Shown: positions 24,745 to 33,574, numbered from the stretch's first letter. The stretch: DNA of 64,000 nucleotides from an uncultured Eubacterium sp. (GCA_910589665.1 CAJUTR010000002.1:1-64000), one strand, 5' to 3'. Notes: generated by a model from the letters alone, not told the origin. Translations and numbers: made by a program.

Positions 24745-26832
24745 TCAATATCCTACTTTTTTTCCTTTTTTTGTCATATATCCGGTAATCCTCTTTGCTT
24801 TGTAATCTGCTTTTTTGCGTGAGTCCGGAACGGCCGGGTCAGTCGGGTCGTAGTTGATGCCGGAAGTGGTTTTGATCACGGCAGGTTTTCCGAGAGGGCC
24901 TGGTTTTGAGGAACTTCCTTTTACAATCTTAACAGGCGTTCCTGTAGAAGCATAGTCATAAATCCACTTTGCATCTGCTACCGTCATGCGGATACAGCCA
25001 GCCGAAGCAGGTGAGCCGAGCAGGTTGTAGCGGTAGGACGGTAGTGCGTAGTGTGAATCCGTACTTACCGCGATGGCGTGAAAATAAACATTTCCCACGA
25101 TATGGGATGTCCATCTGGCAAAGACGATGCTTCCGTCAGGTTCGTGCATTTCTTTCAGGGTATATTTAACGGAAGTGCCATTTGTACAAATGGAGTAGGT
25201 GCCGAGCGGGGTGTACGAGGACTCCTCATTTAACGCGCTCGTTCCTGCATTTGTACTGACATCTCGTCCGACACATACGGCGCATGTTTTAATGGGAATG
25301 TCATATTTTTTTGTTTCATCGTTATAAAGGTAAATGGTTACTGTACAGCCGGCACGGTTTACTTCAATATAAAAGCGGTTCTTATGGGTGGCGCTGCTTT
25401 CTTTCAAGTTCAAAATATCCGTAAGATCGGTCTGCTTCTCGTTGTTCACATAGTAGAATTTATAAGTCTTTCCAGCGTATTTTTCATAGAACCATCCATT
25501 TTTTCCCATGTCCTTTTTGCGGAGCTTAAAACTCTTTTCGTTCAGCAGGACTTTTTTGCCCCATGTAGAAAATCCGTAAACCTTAATCCTGAATTTTCCA
25601 GTTTCATCGTTTTTTAGTTTTAAGGAAACCTTGCTTTTCCCGGCAGTTCCGGTAACGTTGTGAGAATCTTTTTTCTTCCATTTTCCGTCTTTGTACTGAT
25701 AGAGCGTAAAGCGCATTTTCTTAATATTGCCAGGGATATAGGCGTTGCTCAGTTTGTAGACGCATGTGGCGTTACTCTTTTTTGTCACGGAGAGCGAGCC
25801 GCCCTGAGAACGCGCGTCGGCAGAAGCGGTGCTGCCGATGGTATAGGTTTTACCGTTGTTGTCTGTTAAGACCGCCTTTACGGTGTAGTTGTCGAGCGCA
25901 TAGCCAAGTTTCTTCATTGTAACTTCTGCATAAAACCGGCTGCCGTCAGATTTTTTCTTCGTGCCGGAAATGGTCGCTGCTTTTTTGCCTTTGCTGTTAT
26001 AAAGTTGGAAGCTAACTTTATTTATACCGTACACGTTCTTTAGTCCATCGAGTGAAAGCGCAAAGGATTTTTTCTTTTCCAGCGCTTTTGTCTTTTTTAC
26101 GACAAAAGTCGTTTGTGTCGGAATGACCGAATAGGTAGTGGCGGCTAATGTGCGGGCGGGGGCGGTTCCTTGCGGTTCCAATACAAGTTTTGCGTGCCAC
26201 GTTCCGTAAGCGCTGCCGGTTTGTACCGCATTGGCAGCAATTGTCATACCGCCCTCTGTAAAAGGTGTCTTTGATGAGATGCTTACAGCGGTGGATTCAT
26301 CGCTGCCTTCCGGCCATGCCATAACGGAAACCGATTTATTCTGTCCCGGGATCACGACATCTCCGGAGGATTCTGCCGAAACGACCTGAACATTACGTGA
26401 GACATCTCCCGTACTTCCGCTGACGTTCATCGAAAGTTTATCCGTGTGCATGGAAAGGTCACAGGTTCCAGCGGGAATGACCGTATCACCGATCAGGATG
26501 TTTACGGTGTAGGTGTCATACCTATAGTTCAATGATTGCAAAGAAAATGTTCCGGTATAGGTGCCGCCGACACAGTTTTCCGGAGTCAGAGGGATGTTCG
26601 ACTGCAGGGCAGCTGCCTTCGTATCTTTATGAGATACCTGCAGGGTAAGTTCGTGGATCTGTGCGGGATCTAGTCCCTGCACGGAGTATGTACACTCGCC
26701 AGTAGAACGGTTTACGGATACGCTCGCCTGATGATCTGCTGCATTTGCCTTCACCGGCAGTAGAAAAGCCGCAAAGAACAGCAGGGTTAAAAAAGAGAAA
26801 AAGTGTCTTAAAATGTCTCGTTGTCGTTTCAT
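24745..26832 (-). CDS. Secreted L,D-transpeptidase with GBS-Bsp-like repeats
   Basis: A 695-residue exported protein. After a signal peptide (about 1-31), it has at least two GBS-Bsp-like modules (one spans about 240-330, with LSLDGLKNVYGINKVSFQLY) and a C-terminal YkuD domain (about 490-640). L,D-transpeptidases form 3-3 cross-links in peptidoglycan. The catalytic site reads SAGC (Ser610-Cys613) in PASAGCIRMTVADAKWIYD; the usual motif has SHGC, so the histidine before Gly-Cys is replaced by alanine. An upstream histidine (VYFHAIAV) is kept. The start has GGAGG 6 nt upstream. It converges on cwlD. The second L,D-transpeptidase of the window (32624-33574) shares the tail motif GPLGKP ... YDPTD. 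Confidence 0.85.
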   Translation of the reverse strand: MKRQRDILRHFFSFLTLLFFAAFLLPVKANAADHQASVSVNRSTGECTYSVQGLDPAQIHELTLQVSHKDTKAAALQSNIPLTPENCVGGTYTGTFSLQSLNYRYDTYTVNILIGDTVIPAGTCDLSMHTDKLSMNVSGSTGDVSRNVQVVSAESSGDVVIPGQNKSVSVMAWPEGSDESTAVSISSKTPFTEGGMTIAANAVQTGSAYGTWHAKLVLEPQGTAPARTLAATTYSVIPTQTTFVVKKTKALEKKKSFALSLDGLKNVYGINKVSFQLYNSKGKKAATISGTKKKSDGSRFYAEVTMKKLGYALDNYTVKAVLTDNNGKTYTIGSTASADARSQGGSLSVTKKSNATCVYKLSNAYIPGNIKKMRFTLYQYKDGKWKKKDSHNVTGTAGKSKVSLKLKNDETGKFRIKVYGFSTWGKKVLLNEKSFKLRKKDMGKNGWFYEKYAGKTYKFYYVNNEKQTDLTDILNLKESSATHKNRFYIEVNRAGCTVTIYLYNDETKKYDIPIKTCAVCVGRDVSTNAGTSALNEESSYTPLGTYSICTNGTSVKYTLKEMHEPDGSIVFARWTSHIVGNVYFHAIAVSTDSHYALPSYRYNLLGSPASAGCIRMTVADAKWIYDYASTGTPVKIVKGSSSKPGPLGKPAVIKTTSGINYDPTDPAVPDSRKKADYKAKRITGYMTKKGKKVGY

Positions 26833-26999
26833 GTCATACCTCCATATTTTTCCATTTTTATTTAAAAACTGCGCGGTTGACGCTATTTATATGAAACTTA
26901 TTTTCACATGTTTTTTTGAATTTGTCAATGGTTGTGGGTATCTTTTTTTTGAAAGGCATGGTACAATAAATATTATAAATATGAGCGGAGGATCATCCT

Positions 27000-29288
27000 A
27001 TGAAGAAAGGAAATAAGTGGAAAGCGACGGCTCTTTTATTGGCAGCGGCACTCATTCTGCCTGCGGTCAGTCCTGTGTCTGCGGGGGCGAAGAAAAAACT
27101 GGCCCTGAATCGGAAAAAGGTGACGTTGACAGTCGGAAAGAGCTATGTTTTAAAAGTAAAGGGAACGAAAAAGAAAGTTCGCTGGAGCACGTCAAAAAAG
27201 AAAGTAGCTGTTGTTTCGAAAAAGGGGAAAGTAACGGCGAAAAAGCAGGGGATAGCAAAAATCAAGGCTAAGATCAAGGGTAGGAGCCAGACCTTGGTTT
27301 GTAAAGTTACTGTAAAGAAGAAGACTGGGGAAAAGCATTCAGAAAACAGACCGGTGACAGACATGCCACAGAAGCCGGACAAGGACATGCCGTCTCAGGT
27401 TCCGGACGATACACCAGCCGGTGATGGGAGAGAACCAGTTAGTACACCGGATGGAACGGAGACGATGACACCCGATCAGTCGGCAGATCCGAGTCAGAAG
27501 CCCGTAGGTGAGACGCCGGTTCCGAGTGATCAACCGGGGTCTGACATGACAGAAAAGCCGCCGGGACCGTCGGAAACGGCTGCCCCGGACCCGATAGCCG
27601 ACGCGGATCCAGTGCCAGATGAATTTTTCCAGATCTTACAACCAGAGTATGAAACCGGAACGCCAGAATGTCCTGAACTCTCGGCGGATTCAGGCGTTTA
27701 TGGAAAAGCGTTTATGCTCGGGATGAAATCCCAGCCGGGTACAAAAATTTATTATACGACCGATGGAAGTATTCCGACTGCTGAAAATGGTATTCTCTAT
27801 ACGGATGCGTTCGTTGTGGCGGATCGGAACGGTATGCCGAATGTACTTACGGCGGCTGCAAATATAAAGAAAATGTATATCAGCGGGAGCGGTTATGACT
27901 ATGTGCCGCAGGCGGACGAGGTGGCAAAGTGTACGGTGATCCGTGCAGCAGCAGTCAGTCCGGATAAGCAAGCGAGCGATGTTGTGACGAGAAGCTTTTT
28001 TATCGGAAATGATGTAAAGAAGAAGTATGCGGGAGCAACGGTCGCTTCCCTCGTCATCGATCCAAACGACCTCTTAAATGCGGAAACGGGTATTCACGTA
28101 CTCGGAAATATATATAACGAGTGGAGCAAAACCTCCGAAGCGCAGCAAATCATCTGGGAAGGGCAGTACTGGGACTATGAGGGTAATTATACGCAGTCTG
28201 GCCGTGACTGGGAGCGTCTGGCATTCATGGATTATTTGGATGCAGATCGTGAGGCGATTGAATTCTCGATTCCGGTAGGCATACGTGTCCGCGGCGGTGC
28301 GAGCAGGATGTACGGGCAGAAAGGTTTTAACTTATATCTCAGAGAGGAGTATGGGCAGAAAAATTTGAAATATCCTTTGATTCCTGGCGATCTGGACACA
28401 GAGGGGCAGCAGATCAAAAAATATAAGTCTTTTATGCTTCGTAACGGAGGGAATGATACCGAGTATTCGAAGATCCGGGATGTGTTTACCCAGAGCATGG
28501 TAGGTGACCGCAATTACAGCGTACAGGCGGCCCGGCCGTGTGTGTTGTTTATCAATGGCGAGTATTGGGGGCTTTATAACCTGACCGAAAAATACAGTGA
28601 TAATTCGATCGAGAATAAGTATGGCGTTGACAAAGATAATGTGATCGTTTTCAAAGAGGATGAGATGGACGAAGGACAGGATGGAGACGAAATACTTTAT
28701 CAGGAACTTTGGAGTTATGCGGAGAAAGATTTTACCGATGATGCCGTATATGAGGCGTTCTGCAAGATCATGGATATTGATAGTTTTGCGGATTACTATG
28801 CGACCGAAATCTATATCGCAAATAAGGACTGGAATCCGGAAAAGAATTATATGCTTTGGCGGGCAAGGACGCTAGATCAAACGAATCCGTATGCGGATGG
28901 AAAATGGCGGTACATGCTTTATGATACGGAATATGCGATGGGCATGTATAATAACTGGGATACGCTGGCGAACTATGATTCATTTAGCGGCGCGATTTCG
29001 CAAGATGCTTTGTTTGCGGCAGTTATAAAGAATAAAGAATTCCAGCAAAAATTCCTTAACGCGATCAAAGAGATTGGCTCGAAGAATTTTGCGCCAGAAG
29101 CTTGTGAAAAGAAGCTCAAGGAATTGGAAAGCACCTACAAGCCGTTGATGGATGACTTTTATACCCGCTTTTTCGGGAAAGATACGTGGAACAGAAGTCA
29201 GTTTGACAAAGCGGTGAACGCGATCAAAGAATTTGTGGGAAAACGTTATCCATACATCATTTCTTATGTAGAAAAAGGTTTGAGATAA
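27000..29288 (+). CDS. Secreted CotH-kinase family protein with Ig-like domain
   Basis: A 762-residue protein with a signal peptide (about 1-29), a very Lys-rich Big_2-type Ig-like domain (about 32-107), a Pro/Thr/Asp-rich linker (about 110-200), a chitobiase-C-like module with KIYYTTDGSIPT, and a CotH domain (about 345-760). CotH kinases are atypical protein kinases found in spore coats and on bacterial surfaces; visible family parts include VGIRVRGGASRMYGQKGFNL, FMLRNGGNDTEYSKIRD, FINGEYWGLYNLTEKYS and YMLYDTEYAMG. The linker and Ig-like domain point to display outside the cell wall rather than to the spore coat itself. ATG 27000 follows GGAGG by 8 nt. Its substrates are unknown. Confidence 0.82.
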   Translation: MKKGNKWKATALLLAAALILPAVSPVSAGAKKKLALNRKKVTLTVGKSYVLKVKGTKKKVRWSTSKKKVAVVSKKGKVTAKKQGIAKIKAKIKGRSQTLVCKVTVKKKTGEKHSENRPVTDMPQKPDKDMPSQVPDDTPAGDGREPVSTPDGTETMTPDQSADPSQKPVGETPVPSDQPGSDMTEKPPGPSETAAPDPIADADPVPDEFFQILQPEYETGTPECPELSADSGVYGKAFMLGMKSQPGTKIYYTTDGSIPTAENGILYTDAFVVADRNGMPNVLTAAANIKKMYISGSGYDYVPQADEVAKCTVIRAAAVSPDKQASDVVTRSFFIGNDVKKKYAGATVASLVIDPNDLLNAETGIHVLGNIYNEWSKTSEAQQIIWEGQYWDYEGNYTQSGRDWERLAFMDYLDADREAIEFSIPVGIRVRGGASRMYGQKGFNLYLREEYGQKNLKYPLIPGDLDTEGQQIKKYKSFMLRNGGNDTEYSKIRDVFTQSMVGDRNYSVQAARPCVLFINGEYWGLYNLTEKYSDNSIENKYGVDKDNVIVFKEDEMDEGQDGDEILYQELWSYAEKDFTDDAVYEAFCKIMDIDSFADYYATEIYIANKDWNPEKNYMLWRARTLDQTNPYADGKWRYMLYDTEYAMGMYNNWDTLANYDSFSGAISQDALFAAVIKNKEFQQKFLNAIKEIGSKNFAPEACEKKLKELESTYKPLMDDFYTRFFGKDTWNRSQFDKAVNAIKEFVGKRYPYIISYVEKGLR

Positions 29289-29292
29289 ATCG

Positions 29293-29361
29293 TGCTTTTG
29301 TGCGGCAGAAGGTGTGCTTTGATAAATAAAAGAAGCTCCATTTGCCGCACAAGCATTTTTT
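29293..29361 (+). terminator. Terminator after the CotH gene
   Basis: TTGTGCGGCA in the left arm pairs with TGCCGCACAA in the right arm (29343-29352), with an outer TGC/GCA extension, followed by T6-7 ending at 29361. Confidence 0.75.
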
Positions 29362-29394
29362 CATGAAAAATTTTAAAACTTTGAAAAATTTTCC

Positions 29395-29423
29395 TTGCCA
29401 AATAAAAGAAAGTATGATAATAT
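29395..29423 (+). promoter_or_regulatory. Promoter of the tRNA pair
   Basis: TTGCCA (29395-29400), 17 nt, TAATAT (29418-29423), about 50 nt before tRNA-Glu. It lies after the CotH terminator. Confidence 0.65.
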
Positions 29424-29474
29424 AGTTTTTGTTCGTATGGAAGCCAATGATTGGCTTTTATGTGAGAAGAAGAT

Positions 29475-29546
29475 GGCTCCTTGGTCAAGCGGTTAAGACA
29501 TCGCCCTTTCACGGCGGTAACACGGGTTCGATTCCCGTAGGAGTCA
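29475..29546 (+). tRNA. tRNA-Glu (anticodon TTC)
   Basis: Acceptor arms GGCTCCT (29475-29481) and AGGAGTC pair over 7 bp with discriminator A at 29546. The anticodon loop CCTTTCACG centres on TTC, and the T-arm shows GGGTTCGATTCCC. CCA is not encoded. Confidence 0.95.
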
Positions 29547-29599
29547 CTGTATAAAATATCTTGCATATTTTATACTATTATGGTATATTATTTAATGAT

Positions 29600-29670
29600 G
29601 GCGACATAGCCAAGTGGTAAGGCGTGGGTCTGCAACACCCTGATCACCAGTTCGAATCTGGTTGTCGCCT
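29600..29670 (+). tRNA. tRNA-Cys (anticodon GCA)
   Basis: Acceptor arms GGCGACA (29600-29606) and TGTCGCC (29663-29669), discriminator T, D-arm AGCCAAGTGGTAAGGC, anticodon loop CTGCAAC with GCA, and T-arm CCAGTTCGAATCTGG. CCA is not encoded. Confidence 0.95.
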
Positions 29671-29680
29671 GTAAGAAAAT

Positions 29681-29718
29681 CCCCGAAGTATCAGGAAAGG
29701 TATTTCGGGGACTTTTTT
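29681..29718 (+). terminator. Terminator after the tRNA pair
   Basis: CCCCGAA (29681-29687) with TTCGGGG (29704-29710), then a T6 run. Confidence 0.85.
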
Positions 29719-29742
29719 GTCTTGTTACAAATGATCTGGCAT

Positions 29743-30342
29743 TCACGCGGTGCGGTCCTCTTCATCTGGTCGTTTGACGGCTAAAAGAAGAACGATCAGC
29801 AGCAGGCCGGCGACGAGAATGATGGTTTTATACTTATTAAAATAAACGAAAAATACATCGCGGAACTGATAAAAATAGTAGCCGAGTGTAAGAAGGAGCG
29901 TGTTCCAGACCGTCATGCCGATCGTGGAAAAGAAGGCGTATTCCGGGTATGGCTGACCGCATGCGCCGGCGACGAAGGCGATATAAGTCCGACAGATCGG
30001 AATGACTCTTCCGAGACAGACAGCGATCTTTCCGTGGTTTCCAAATGTACGGTAAGAGGCGAGGATGGGTTTTTTCGTCGAGGGGAAGCGAGACATGATT
30101 TTCTCCATCATCGGCGAGCCGCCATAGCGTCCGATCGCGTAGGTCAGGCTCGTTCCGACGAGTCCGGCAGCGCTGCTGTATAGGATCAGCAGGGGCAGGG
30201 AAATTCCCATACCCGCCCCGAATGCCCCGGCGAATGGAAGGACGAGCTCGCTAGAAACGGGAAAGCAGGCGTATTCGAGCGCGATCAGCACGATGATGGC
30301 GGGGGTGCCGTAGGTTTGTACCCACAGTAGTACTTGTTCCAT
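29743..30342 (-). CDS. DedA-family membrane protein
   Basis: A membrane protein of about 199 residues of the DedA/VTT family, whose members include flippases for undecaprenyl phosphate. Visible family traits are a first helix with the acidic residues of ALEYACFPVSSELVLPFAG, the GxxG region SSAAGLVGTSLTYAIGRYGG, and the arginine motif GRVIPICRTYIAFVAG. I chose the start at 30342 (MEQVLLW), which has GGAGAC upstream; an ATG 12 nt further out (30354) is possible. Its length suits the family. It is transcribed away from the YwgA/HD pair. Confidence 0.85.
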   Translation of the reverse strand: MEQVLLWVQTYGTPAIIVLIALEYACFPVSSELVLPFAGAFGAGMGISLPLLILYSSAAGLVGTSLTYAIGRYGGSPMMEKIMSRFPSTKKPILASYRTFGNHGKIAVCLGRVIPICRTYIAFVAGACGQPYPEYAFFSTIGMTVWNTLLLTLGYYFYQFRDVFFVYFNKYKTIILVAGLLLIVLLLAVKRPDEEDRTA

Positions 30343-30430
30343 AAATGTCTCCATGAATAGGTGGTTGTTTTCATGTATATGGGGGGGAAAGTGGAAAAAT
30401 GCCTTTACGGATCCGAAATGGATTTTTTTC

Positions 30431-30474
30431 TTGAAAAATAGTATACGTTCTGATATAATGATATACAGAACGTA
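30431..30474 (+). promoter_or_regulatory. Promoter with palindromic operator
   Basis: TTGAAA (30431-30436), 17 nt, TATAAT (30454-30459). The -10 box lies between the arms of a perfect 9-bp inverted repeat, TACGTTCTG (30444-30452) and CAGAACGTA (30466-30474), an arrangement suited to a repressor. It lies between the divergent DedA and YwgA-like genes. Confidence 0.5.
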
Positions 30475-30483
30475 CATTCTTTT

Positions 30484-30512
30484 TTGACTTATGTTTCAAA
30501 AGGGCATATAAT
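30484..30512 (+). promoter_or_regulatory. Second promoter of the YwgA/HD operon
   Basis: TTGACT (30484-30489), 17 nt, TATAAT (30507-30512), a near-perfect sigma-A promoter just before the first gene. Its start point near 30519 rules out ATG 30521 as the working start codon. Confidence 0.7.
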
Positions 30513-30565
30513 AAAAGGAAATGGCACAGGTAATGGGTGTTTTGCAAGATGGAAAGGTGGATGGC

Positions 30566-31072
30566 ATGAATAATATTGATATTGCAAATGGTATCGTTTT
30601 TCAAAAATTAGCGATTAGCAAAGATTGTTTTGATGATCGACTGATATGCCAGAAGAAGATGTATTTATTGCAGTCGTTAGGGACGAACCTGGGTTATACG
30701 TATAATTGGTATGTAAGAGGGCCTTATTCGCCGGCATTGACTTCATATCTTTATTCCAATTTGGATGTTTTGGCCAGTAATGATTTTAGTGATTGTAAAT
30801 TGGCTGAAACGGCAGAAAAAAACATTCAGTGCGTGAACCGCCTGGAGAAAGGAAAAAGATCAGATTTTACTACCGCATCATGGTATGAATTATTAGCATC
30901 TCTGCTATATATTCATAATAATAGGGAAAGCTGGAAAATAGGTCAGGAGGAACGTTCGCTTTTTTTAACATTGATGAAATATAAACCCCAATACAATGAA
31001 GAACAATGTCAATACGCATTTGAAACTCTTAGTAAAGAGGGGTTTCTAAAAACGGAGTTACGACATGGCTGA
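30566..31072 (+). CDS. YwgA-like protein, partner of the HD hydrolase
   Basis: A 168-residue soluble protein. Its N-terminal half (LICQKKMYLLQSLGTNLGYT, then NWYVRGPYSPALTSYLY) resembles the YwgA family and more distantly the DUF4065 group, in which a 'Q-K-x-x-Y-L' helix and 'GPYS' are conserved. In B. subtilis ywgA lies next to ywfO, an HD-domain phosphohydrolase, and the same order occurs here. ATG 30566 is preferred because AAAGGTGG lies just upstream and earlier ATGs abut the promoter. It overlaps the HD gene by 8 nt. The molecular role is unknown to me. Confidence 0.6.
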   Translation: MNNIDIANGIVFQKLAISKDCFDDRLICQKKMYLLQSLGTNLGYTYNWYVRGPYSPALTSYLYSNLDVLASNDFSDCKLAETAEKNIQCVNRLEKGKRSDFTTASWYELLASLLYIHNNRESWKIGQEERSLFLTLMKYKPQYNEEQCQYAFETLSKEGFLKTELRHG

Positions 31073-32219
31073 TAACAGATTAAGAATAGTGAAATATATT
31101 AACGACCCTGTTTATGGAGGCATCGGCGTTACGAAGATTGAGTTAGCATTGATCGATACTCCTGTTTTCCAGCGTCTGCGTGGACTCAGGCAATTAGCCC
31201 GTGTCAATTTTGTTTTTCCGGGTGCGGAACATTCTCGGTATGTTCATTCGTTGGGCGTGTTGTATATCATGGGATTGATGACAGAACATTTGCAGAAGCA
31301 GGGCGTGTTAAATGAGGATGATGTTTTAAAATTGCGGGTGGCGGCGTTACTGCATGATATCGGACATTATCCTCTTTCCCATTTAGGAGAAAGCGTATAT
31401 GGTTATTGTCTGGATAATCAAAATGCAACCAATATTGTGGAAGTACGGCCTTCGGTGAATGAAAAATTTTTGTATGAAATGGCATCTTCACATTCCAGAT
31501 CGGCGAATCATGAACATTTAGGAAAATATATCGTCATACATAACCGCGATATCAGTAAGGTCTTATGGGAAAATGGGTTAGACCCTTTGGAGATCGGAGA
31601 GATCTTTACCGGTGAGTATGGTTCGCGAAACATGGTATATACACAATTGCTGCATTCAAGCCTGGATGCGGACCGATTGGATTATCTGTTGAGGGATTCT
31701 TACCAGACGGGAGTGAAATACGGTTTAGTAGATCTGCAGTATCTGGTAAGGCTGCTCATGGTGGTCGAGGATCCGGCTTTGGCAGAAAATAATAAGGTAT
31801 TGGTGTGCAATAAAAAAGGACAGCATGTAGTGGAACATTTTCTGATGTCAAGATATTTCCATTATTCCCAAGTGATCTTTCATAAAACAAATGCTGCCTT
31901 TGAGGGAATGATCCGATGTATGTATATTAAGTTAGTGCAAAGTGGAAGTTTTCTATTTGATTCGTTAGAAGATATACATAATAGCATCAATGACGATTGT
32001 TTTTTGCAATTTCATGATGCGTTTTTAGAAACTGCTTTAAAAGGATATTATGATCAAACGACCGATGAAGAGTATAAGCGGTTATACGAAATGTACAGGG
32101 ATAGGATCCGTCCGAAGGTAGTGTTTGAAGCGAAGGATTTATATGAAATTTCACCGAAGCAGGAGTTTTCTGTTTTAAAGTGGGAATTGAAAAGAATCCA
32201 AATAAGATTACGGAAATAG
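31065..32219 (+). CDS. HD-domain phosphohydrolase, YwfO-like (zero-frame product)
   Basis: Contains a dNTPase-like HD core: RLRGLRQLARVNFVFPGAEH, SRYVHSLGV, then LHDIGHYPLSHLGE with the metal-binding His-Asp pair, and LLHSSLDADRLDYLLRDS. These are typical of YwfO-like HD hydrolases acting on nucleotides or nucleotide signals. The zero frame gives 384 residues and ends in an unrelated basic tail (WELKRIQIRLRK). Family-like sequence seems to go on in the -1 frame from a slippery TTTAAAG at 32174-32180, which would give about 482 residues in all. Start ATG 31065 overlaps the YwgA-like gene. Either a programmed shift, a mutation or a sequencing error is possible. Confidence 0.82.
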   Translation: MADNRLRIVKYINDPVYGGIGVTKIELALIDTPVFQRLRGLRQLARVNFVFPGAEHSRYVHSLGVLYIMGLMTEHLQKQGVLNEDDVLKLRVAALLHDIGHYPLSHLGESVYGYCLDNQNATNIVEVRPSVNEKFLYEMASSHSRSANHEHLGKYIVIHNRDISKVLWENGLDPLEIGEIFTGEYGSRNMVYTQLLHSSLDADRLDYLLRDSYQTGVKYGLVDLQYLVRLLMVVEDPALAENNKVLVCNKKGQHVVEHFLMSRYFHYSQVIFHKTNAAFEGMIRCMYIKLVQSGSFLFDSLEDIHNSINDDCFLQFHDAFLETALKGYYDQTTDEEYKRLYEMYRDRIRPKVVFEAKDLYEISPKQEFSVLKWELKRIQIRLRK

Positions 32220-32512
32220 TCGGAAGTGACAGATGGGGATATCAGATCGTGCCAATTATGTTGGAGAAGGTACATGGATCGTATGGTATTTCAGAAAGAG
32301 ACATCAATCCAGAGGATCTGAGGGAAGCGGTAAAATTATACGATGCGGATGCTGATAAAATATCGTATTTAGCAGAGGATCCGTTATCGGTAATAAGTAA
32401 GCTGGCAAATTATAGGAGCGAATTTGTAAGGATCTATGTGCTTGAAGAACGAGGGGCGACCTATGATTATGATAAGATACATCGAGAGATCCGTGCGTTG
32501 ATCACGTCTTGA
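32180..32512 (+). CDS. C-terminal extension of the HD protein in the -1 frame
   Basis: A continuous frame begins VGIEKNPNKITEIVGSDRWG and ends REIRALITS. It has no start codon with a ribosome site, and overlaps the zero-frame end of the HD gene. It joins smoothly to the HD protein by a -1 shift at T_TTA_AAG (32174-32180), so I read it as the missing C-terminal part rather than as a separate gene. Confidence 0.6.
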   Translation: MGIEKNPNKITEIVGSDRWGYQIVPIMLEKVHGSYGISERDINPEDLREAVKLYDADADKISYLAEDPLSVISKLANYRSEFVRIYVLEERGATYDYDKIHREIRALITS

Positions 32513-32623
32513 GTGAGGGAGTATCTGCGTACTATGTTAAATGGGGGTTGCCAATTTGCTGAGATTTGCTATAATAAATGCGTGGCGGCATTTTTAGTCC
32601 CAAATTACAAAGGAGGCAGCAGC

Positions 32624-33574
32624 ATGAGGTGGAAAGTAGTGTTTGTAATGCTGATGGTGTGTCTGACGCTCGGGCTATGCGGCAGTCATATGGACACAGG
32701 GGCAGCTTCGAAATACAAAATAAAGATCAATAAACGGAAAAATACGGTGACGGTTTATGAAAAGAGTGGCGGAAGTTACGAGCCATATAAGGCGTTTGTC
32801 TGTTCGGTCGGGCATGCGACGCCGATCGGTTCGTTCCGCATTTACCAGAAACATCGTTGGCGCGCGCTTGTACAGTCTACATACGGGCAGTATTGCAGCC
32901 GGTTTGTCGGTTCGATCCTGTTTCATTCGGTCTGTTACCAAAGACCGGATCCGGCTTCTCTGTTCAATGAGGAGTTCAATAAGCTTGGGACGACGGCGTC
33001 TCACGGCTGTATCCGTCTGAACGTGCAGGATGCGAAATGGATCTATGACCATTGTCCGATGGGGACGCCAGTCATCGTATATGAGTCAAATAAGACGGGA
33101 CCGCTTGGGAAACCGGACACGATCAAGCTTCCGAAGGGGATTGGTTACGACCCGACGGATAAGTGGAGCGCGCGAAATCCTTATAATAAAAAGAAACCGA
33201 AGATCACGGGGGCGAAAAACCGGACGATTTCATACGGGGACGCTACCTATGATGTTAAAAAGGGCGTACGTGCCAAAAATACGACAGGTTTTTCGGCGAC
33301 GAAACAGATCACCGTTTCCATTCGGTATAAAAAAGCAGTTGGCAGTCCTTATAAAAAAGTGAAAAAAGTCAATACAAATAAACCGGGACGGTATCGGATC
33401 ACGTACCAGCTAAAGGATCCGATTGGCAGAAAGGCGAAAGTAACCGTGACGCACCGCGTGTTAGAGAAACCGGAGGAGCATACGGAGCCGGCAGATGTGC
33501 CAGGCAAGAACCTGCCTCCAGTCCCGAAACCGCCGGTCGATACGCCGGTCAGTGAGAAGATGGTGCAATCATAA
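32624..33574 (+). CDS. Secreted L,D-transpeptidase (YkuD), canonical active site
   Basis: A 316-residue exported enzyme that makes 3-3 peptidoglycan cross-links. ATG 32624 follows AAAGGAGG by 7 nt. A signal peptide (about 1-30) leads into the YkuD domain (about 31-170), with SVGHATPIGSFRIYQ, FVGSILFHSV and the catalytic ASHGCIRLNVQDAKWIYD (His127, Cys129). A Gly/Pro-rich joint, a C-terminal Ig-like domain (about 205-285) and a Pro-rich tail follow. This is the intact-motif relative of the protein at 24745-26832. It lies immediately before leuS, from which it is separated by 16 nt. Confidence 0.88.
   Translation: MRWKVVFVMLMVCLTLGLCGSHMDTGAASKYKIKINKRKNTVTVYEKSGGSYEPYKAFVCSVGHATPIGSFRIYQKHRWRALVQSTYGQYCSRFVGSILFHSVCYQRPDPASLFNEEFNKLGTTASHGCIRLNVQDAKWIYDHCPMGTPVIVYESNKTGPLGKPDTIKLPKGIGYDPTDKWSARNPYNKKKPKITGAKNRTISYGDATYDVKKGVRAKNTTGFSATKQITVSIRYKKAVGSPYKKVKKVNTNKPGRYRITYQLKDPIGRKAKVTVTHRVLEKPEEHTEPADVPGKNLPPVPKPPVDTPVSEKMVQS

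Noticed and set aside
30444..30474. Inverted repeat before the YwgA-like gene as a LexA box
   Set aside because: Its half-sites read GTTC...GAAC, the opposite order to the LexA pattern GAAC-N4-GTTC, and the spacing is too large.
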